This document shows, in pieces, positions 59,016-64,000 of a stretch of DNA of 64,000 nucleotides (position 1 is the first letter of the stretch; each line of letters begins with the position of its first letter). The translations under genes and the position numbers were made by a program. The DNA lies in contig JAQJVL010000047.1 in NCBI GenBank assembly GCA_035578905.1, positions 3,732,236 to 3,796,235 on the forward strand, written 5' to 3'. This DNA comes from Stictocephala bisonia. Taxonomy: Eukaryota > Arthropoda > Insecta > Hemiptera > Membracidae. The notes beneath the pieces are model-generated. The model searched no databases and was not told the DNA's origin. It saw nothing but the letters and a program-made list of their open reading frames with translations.

Positions 59016-59506
59016 CTCCCCGCGTTGTTGCGACTGACCGTGGCCATTTGCCTCTGACGCGTGCCCATAGCAGGAGCGTCGGGGATGTTTCGGGCCTTGC
59101 TGGCATGGCTTCCCTGGGACTTAGGGCGGTCACCTCGGTGTGTCCTGGCGTTTTTGTATCTTTTGGTGGTACGGTGTGTCGAGCCCTTCTGGATTCTGGT
59201 TCGGCATGCAGTATCATCAGCCTTTCTCTTTTTGAGTCCCTTGACGCCTTAGGACTTGTCAGGCACACCGAGCCTTCTTCTATTACTTGCTCAACGGCAT
59301 CCCAAACTCCTCTACCCATACTTCTAAAGGCGTCATTACATTTTAAAATCGAAGGATTTTCCTGGAGGTGGGGTTTTCTTGTTGCCAAGGACCTGGCGGT
59401 TTCTTGTATCCTAGGGGCAGACTTTATTTCTAAGAGTGGTATGGTGCTTGACCTCCAGAAGCGCCAGATATTTTTCAAGTTTATCGGCGAGTTTTGGTGC
59501 CTCTAG
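59009..59506 (+). pseudogene. Gypsy protease region
   Basis: Minus-one frame relative to gag. Retropepsin motif CRALLDSGSACSIISLSLFE, then ILGADFISKSGMVLDLQKRQ (the ILG-D element of the family). It ends at a TAG at 59504-59506, with the RT following in another minus-one frame, probably through a small indel. Confidence 0.85.
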
Positions 59507-60010
59507 TAGGTGATTCTGACTGCCCTCCTGCAGTCAGAGAGGTGGGTTGTGAGCCCGGACAACCCAAGGTGGATCCAGTTGGTCATCTCCCCCCTGAGCA
59601 GGCGGAGGCCATTAGGAGGCTGTGTTTGCGGTTTCCTGATGTGCTTACGGCTGAGCTTGGGGTCACTTCTCTTCTGGAGTATGAGATCCACCTCACCGAT
59701 TCTCAGCCAGTTAGAAGTCATCCGTACAAACTTGCTCCCCCAAAGATGGAGGTTATGAGGGCTATGATTGAGGATCTTCTGAGCAAGGGTGTGATTGAAC
59801 CGTCTCGTTCTGCTTATGCCAGTCCAGCTTTTCTTGTGCCCAAGCCTAATGGTAAGTCTAGGCTTGTGATGGATTATCGGAGGCTTAACGCTAAGGTCGC
59901 TATTGACTCGGTACCTCTGCCTGATTTGCATTCTGCGTTTGATTGGTTCGGTAAGGCTAAGTTTTTCAGTGTGTTTGATTTGAACCAGGCCTACCATCAG
60001 ATTCCATTGA
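59494..60010 (+). pseudogene. Gypsy reverse transcriptase, N-terminal third
   Basis: Motifs: FPDVLTAELGVTSLLEYEIH, the linker HPYKLAPPKMEVM, LVPKPNGKSRLVMDYRRLN (fingers), PLPDLHSAFDWFGKAKFFSV and then FDLNQAYHQIPL (motif A with the first catalytic Asp). The coding sequence ends abruptly two codons later, where the tRNA-derived segment begins. Motifs B and C, RNase H and integrase are absent. Confidence 0.9.
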
Positions 60011-60059
60011 TGGGCCCATAACCCAGAGGTCCGTGGATCGTAACCACGCTCTGCTACCA
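60011..60059 (+). other. Initiator tRNA-Met 3' half (nt 28-76, with CCA) copied into DNA
   Basis: TGGGCCCATAACCCAGAGGT and CCGTGGATCGTAACCACG, then CTCTGCTACCA, give the anticodon arm with CAT in its loop, the variable loop AGGTC, the T arm, the acceptor strand and the terminal CCA. The T loop is ATCGTAA where eukaryotic initiators have ATCGAAA. The difference, T at 60041, falls on position 58. The CCA is not encoded in nuclear tRNA genes, so this was reverse-transcribed from a mature tRNA. On the minus strand the same bases form the primer-binding site of the adjacent LTR plus a read-through extension. Confidence 0.87.
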
Positions 60060-60061
60060 AT

Positions 60062-62167
60062 TGAGACACATCCCCCCCCACCAAAGCTGGGAAGCGTGCC
60101 AACCGGGGGATGGCTCAAAACAAGTCGAGCGATGGGATCACGGGTGGCAGTTGGAGGGTCAAGATAACACTCGGCAGCTGAGCAAAACTAATTTTATTAT
60201 CAAGGCAAATAATAATTAAACCAAAACGGCAGAAGGCCACAATATTAACGGGCAGAAGGCCCCAATATAAATTAGCACTTAAATCAATAACCATAAACAC
60301 TAAATTAACAAGATACAACACATAAACTACAGAAACAACAAACTCCACAAATACCAAAATTTAACAATCAATTTTTTGTATGGCCTATCTGCAGTTTGGC
60401 CTGAGACTCCCAAAACGTAAGGAAAATTTATTAACAAAAATTTAAAAGGTGACAAACTTAGAAACAAATTTAGATAACCCCAAATAAAAGTGAAAATTTA
60501 GAAAACGTCTGGAAAACAACAATTAAACCGGCAATTTAGCCCACATATCCCTTGATTCCACCGAGGCCAGGGAGTAAGCCGGCATCCCTGGGCAGCTCCG
60601 AATTGAAGTTAACTAAAAGCACCATAATCCCCTTTTGGTGAGTTTAAAAAAATTAAACAATTAAAAAGAAAATCTAACACGGTACCGTTCGAGTAAAAAT
60701 GCACTTCAAGACATCTATAATACAATGAACAAAAAATATAAATAACAATCACTAGGCCTAAACATATAAATAAATAACATAACTTAACCATAGGGACCTA
60801 ACAACTATAAAATCTAAAAAGATATAACAACAAATAAAACTAATTAATTAATAACAAGGAATATAAACTAATTAAAAATAAATAACAATAAATATAAATA
60901 AAATAAATATTAACATCAAAAAAAATCTTGGGTATTTTAAAAGCTTTTCCCTCTTTAATAAAAAATAATTAAGTCCCCATGGCTGTTTCATAATTCACTG
61001 TCCAGGTTTTTAGTTTTAGGCCTAGGCCACACCAAAAGTTCCGCAAACTTTTTTCTTCTTTTTTTTTATATATTTTTATGTTTTTTTTTATAAATCACCC
61101 CCAGCTCAGCCGCCGGGAAAAGATGGAAAGAACTGACCTGAGGACTGAAGACTTCTACCCCCAAAGATGTAGGGCGGGTAGCGGGCAACTCCAGGCTCCA
61201 ACATGGTCCTCAGGCCAGGCTAGCAGTGGAGAATATCGAAGTTCCCCCGGACGGCGGGCTGAGGGCTGAAAGTCCCACTCAAGGACCCTGGACTGTAGGA
61301 CAACACCACAGCACATTAAAAACAGTCCAGCCATCACAACACAAATATTATACATAACCACTAAACATGACATGGCAAAACAAAACGGGCACAGACAAAA
61401 TTATACAGGACTAGCACACTAGAAAAAATAAAAGATCTATTTTTTTTAGGTTATGAATAATTATGTTGGCAAACTCAGATTTAAGAAAAATTACAATTTA
61501 ACAAGATATCAAAGAATTAATTACGTATATGAACTTTAAAGGACAAACTGAAAATGAGGCTATGGATACATGAGCAATAGTTATAACCTGAAAAGCAAAT
61601 TACACCGATAGGCTAGGTTATTGTCAATGAACAGAAAATATGGTAAATCGGTAACTACAACTGTAAAAAGGCTCAATAAACATCATACAGAATTACAATT
61701 GAAAATAAAACAAGATATAATAAAGCAATTACTGGTAAACCTGTAACCTGGAGCACATGGCTCAAACATAGGTTAACTAAACTAGACAAAGAAAATACAA
61801 ATTTAACAAAACCCTAAAACACAAGCAAGAACGATTAATATGATGGAAACAAAATATTCTCACCAAAAGGGTGATTCGATATTAGAAATTTACAAAATGA
61901 ACACTTACGTTACAGTGTCTCTCAGCCACGCATAGGTTAGTTGATCGGCAGACAGCACAAGACTAACCTCCGCAGACCCACTGAACAGCTCGAACCATCT
62001 AGAAGGCTGGCCAAGCGGACCGAAGCTTCTGGAACACGGAACTTAACGGAACCGGGCCAACGGCTACCAAAGTACGCGGAACGCAGAGCGTGAGCGATCT
62101 CAGGCAGCCTGGCAGACAAACGACGAAAAAAAAACGAAAAATGTACCGGTCAAAACGACCCGGTACA
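60062..62167 (-). repeat. Gypsy LTR, about 2.1 kb, minus orientation
   Basis: Minus strand starts TGTACCGGGTCGTTTTGACC, the ends of which form a small palindrome with GGTACA, and finishes TGTCTCA followed by AT and the PBS. No open frame is convincing. It is the only LTR of this insertion. Confidence 0.78.
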
Positions 62168-63065
62168 CTACCCTGTGAGTGTGTGCAGTCAACCCCATTA
62201 AACATCTGTTCATGGAACACATAATTACATGAATAACTGAGTAGTTAGTTACTTAAGTCTGACCCTGTGAGTGTGTGCAGTCAACCCCCTTAAACATCTG
62301 TTCATGGAACACATAATTACATGAATAACTGAGTAGTTAGTTACTTAAGTCTGACCCTGTGAGTGTGTGCAGTCAACCCCCTTAAACATCTGTTCATGGA
62401 ACACATAATTACATGAATAACTGAGTAGTTAGTTACTTAAGTCTGACCCTGTGAGTGTGTGCAGTCAACCCCCTTAAACATCTGTTCATGGAACACATAA
62501 TTACATGAATAACTGAGTAGTTAGTTACTTAAGTCTGACCCTGTGAGTGTGTGCAGTCAACCCCCTTAAACATCTGTTCATGGAACACATAATTACATGA
62601 ATAACTGAGTAGTTAGTTACTTAAGTCTGACCCTGTGAGTGTGTGCAGTCAACCCCATTAAACATCTGTTCATGGAACACATAATTACATGAATAACTGA
62701 GTAGTTAGTTACTTAAGTCTGACCCTGTGAGTGTGTGCAGTCAACCCCATTAAACATCTGTTCATGGAACACATAATTACATGAATAACTGAGTAGTTAG
62801 TTACTTAAGTCTGACCCTGTGAGTGTGTGCAGTCGACCATATTAAACATCTGTTCATGGAACACATAATTACATGAATAACTGAGTAGTTAGTTACTTAA
62901 GTCTGACCCTGTGAGTGTGTGCAGTCAACCCCATTAAACATCTGTTCATGGAACACATAATTACATGAATAACTGAGTAGTTAGTTACTTAAGTCTGATC
63001 CTGTTAGTGTGTGCAGTCGACCCTATTAAACATCTGTTCATGGAACTCATAATTACTTGAATAAT
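62168..63065. repeat. 92-bp satellite, right block, about 9.8 copies
   Basis: Continues the array broken by the Gypsy insertion. Starts at 62239, 62331 and on to 62975, every 92 bp. Four consecutive units have CAACCCCCTT, others CAACCCCATT, and the outermost complete unit has CGACCCTATT, as on the left border. The last unit is diverged (GATCCTGTTAGTG). Confidence 0.93.
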
Positions 63066-64000
63066 CTCATTGTTATTTTTGTTAGTTATAAACAATACAA
63101 CATATTCATGAAGCCACCTTAGTTAAAAATACTTATAAAATAATAAAAATAAAAGTTTGTAACTATATTTAATTTATGTTCAATCAGGAAAATTCACCAA
63201 GTAGTTTTGTCCCCAGACCTTGGATTAAATAGTATATATTTATTTATTTCTTTTTTTATTATTTTGTTACATATTGTGAGCATATGGTTAAAAATGGACT
63301 TCAAAAGAGCGCAATAAATGTACTGTAGGCCTACATAAATGAATGTAGTCTTTTTTACATACTAAGGCTGACTATTCCCTAGAAAGTGCCATTGAAGAGG
63401 TGTTTCCTTGATATAATGAAATTATGATAAATAAACTATATGTCCGCATCTGAGCATCAGTGGCATAGTGGTGTAATCCAGCTACTTGGGGACAAAGTCT
63501 TGTGGAGATTGTAGGCGATAGGTTCTATACTAGGTCCTCTTAAACTATTTATTCATTTTGAAAAGACAAATTAACAGACGGTGGTTATCAGCTATTCTCT
63601 TTAAAAATTTGCTTTTACTCTGATTGCTATCATACTTAGAACTTTTAACTGATTAAGCTGGGCTTTAACCAACTATGCCAAGGTTAATGCTATTAATTAT
63701 ATACTCACATAAAGTTTCTAATTACGTTTAAAGTAGTTTAAAATAATTTTATAAAAGGACTAAGAAATCAACAATCCATTACTATAGTCCTATAATTAGT
63801 ATGACTTTGTAAGTTGTAAATACACAACATAACTCAGTATAGAATAGATTTATTTTCATTTACGTTTAAGAGCGCTAGCACAGATAACTAACTCTACCCA
63901 GATATGTCATACCCATGCTAAAGACTGCTAACACGTGTCGTAGTGTGTGAACTGTCCGTTTTAAAGCGCTTCGAGCAGCTGTGAACTGAGCGGCGTTTCC
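63066..64000. other. AT-rich DNA with a possible tRNA-derived SINE at 63445-63540
   Basis: TGGCATAGTGGTG at 63470-63482 fits a pol III A box, and GGTTCTATACTAGG about 40 bp later resembles a B box. Both are on the plus strand with spacing typical of tRNA-derived SINEs. No cloverleaf could be completed and the 3' end is unclear. Nothing else recognised. Confidence 0.35.

Larger units (their letters stand above)
58145..62167. mobile_element. Rearranged Gypsy/Ty3 insertion: gag-pol segment fused to inverted PBS-LTR
   Basis: Plus strand, 58145-60010: gag without its start, protease, and the first third of RT. Then 60011-60059 is a 49-nt initiator tRNA-Met 3' half, and 60062-62167 is an LTR in the opposite orientation (minus strand TGTACCGGG...TCTCA, followed by AT and a TGGTAGCAGAGC primer-binding site). 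CTAC flanks the whole 4.0-kb unit, so it was integrated as one molecule. No second LTR is present. The left end is internal gag sequence but starts with TG, as an integrase substrate should. Confidence 0.85.

Noticed and set aside
60011..60059. Functional tRNA gene
   Set aside because: Lacks nt 1-27 (acceptor 5' strand, D arm) and includes CCA; it is a reverse-transcribed half, not a gene.

Overview
This is a eukaryotic, almost certainly insect, genomic window. It is AT-rich and intron-dominated, and mobile DNA and tandem repeats account for most of what can be recognised. The only host gene I recognise is nervy (the MTG8/RUNX1T1/CBFA2T family) on the plus strand. Its exons at 31106-31303, 42318-42472 and 46023-46169 join in phase and encode a Pro/Thr/Ser-rich linker followed by the TAFH/NHR1 domain. 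The upstream part of the gene, and the downstream NHR2, NHR3 and MYND exons, are not seen here. Everything after 46170 is therefore probably one intron of at least 17.8 kb. Species cannot be named from the sequence; the transposon families (BEL/Pao, Jockey-like LINEs, PIF-Harbinger, piggyBac, Gypsy) and the intron structure suit a TE-rich insect, perhaps hemipteran.

Layout. 1-1740: anonymous DNA plus Harbinger-like termini. 1745-8981: a BEL/Pao LTR retrotransposon with both LTRs and a 5-bp target duplication; its integrase core is deleted in frame. 9105-13140: a minus-strand LINE whose endonuclease-RT linker has been expanded in place into 29 tandem copies of a 115-bp unit. 13345-14170: a Harbinger end with 12-bp subterminal repeats and a truncated transposase. 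14834-18715: two related tandem arrays in opposite orientation. 20619-21366: a 732-bp terminal-inverted-repeat element with an 8-bp duplication. 25724-30315: a minus-strand LINE split by a 3.5-kb inverted-repeat transposon (26665-30190), which itself carries a plus-strand LINE fragment.

31106-46169: the nervy exons, with introns holding a LINE fragment, a suspicious 380-bp tandem duplication, a small MITE and a 51-bp satellite. 46285-49163: two copies of a TA-flanked MITE. The second copy was hit by an RNase H-bearing LINE, whose target duplication was then hit by the same transposon family seen at 26665; only 43 bp of that last insertion remain. 50200-52810: a piggyBac-like pseudogene split by a LINE. 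57461-63065: a 92-bp satellite interrupted by a rearranged Gypsy element. In that element a gag-pol segment is fused to an inverted LTR through a 49-nt copy of the 3' half of initiator tRNA-Met, CCA included.

The two most notable observations concern retroelement and transposon mechanism. First, the Gypsy chimera looks like a frozen plus-strand strong-stop DNA that read through tRNA position 58 (with a base change exactly there), jumped to another template, and was integrated with a normal 4-bp duplication. Second, the 3.5-kb transposon and its 43-bp remnant share exact end sequences and 7-bp duplications, like an excision footprint of a P-element-type transposon. Several stretches (about 32-35 kb, 38.1-38.3 kb, 43.4-45.6 kb) carry homopolymer-rich indels that look like unpolished long-read assembly.
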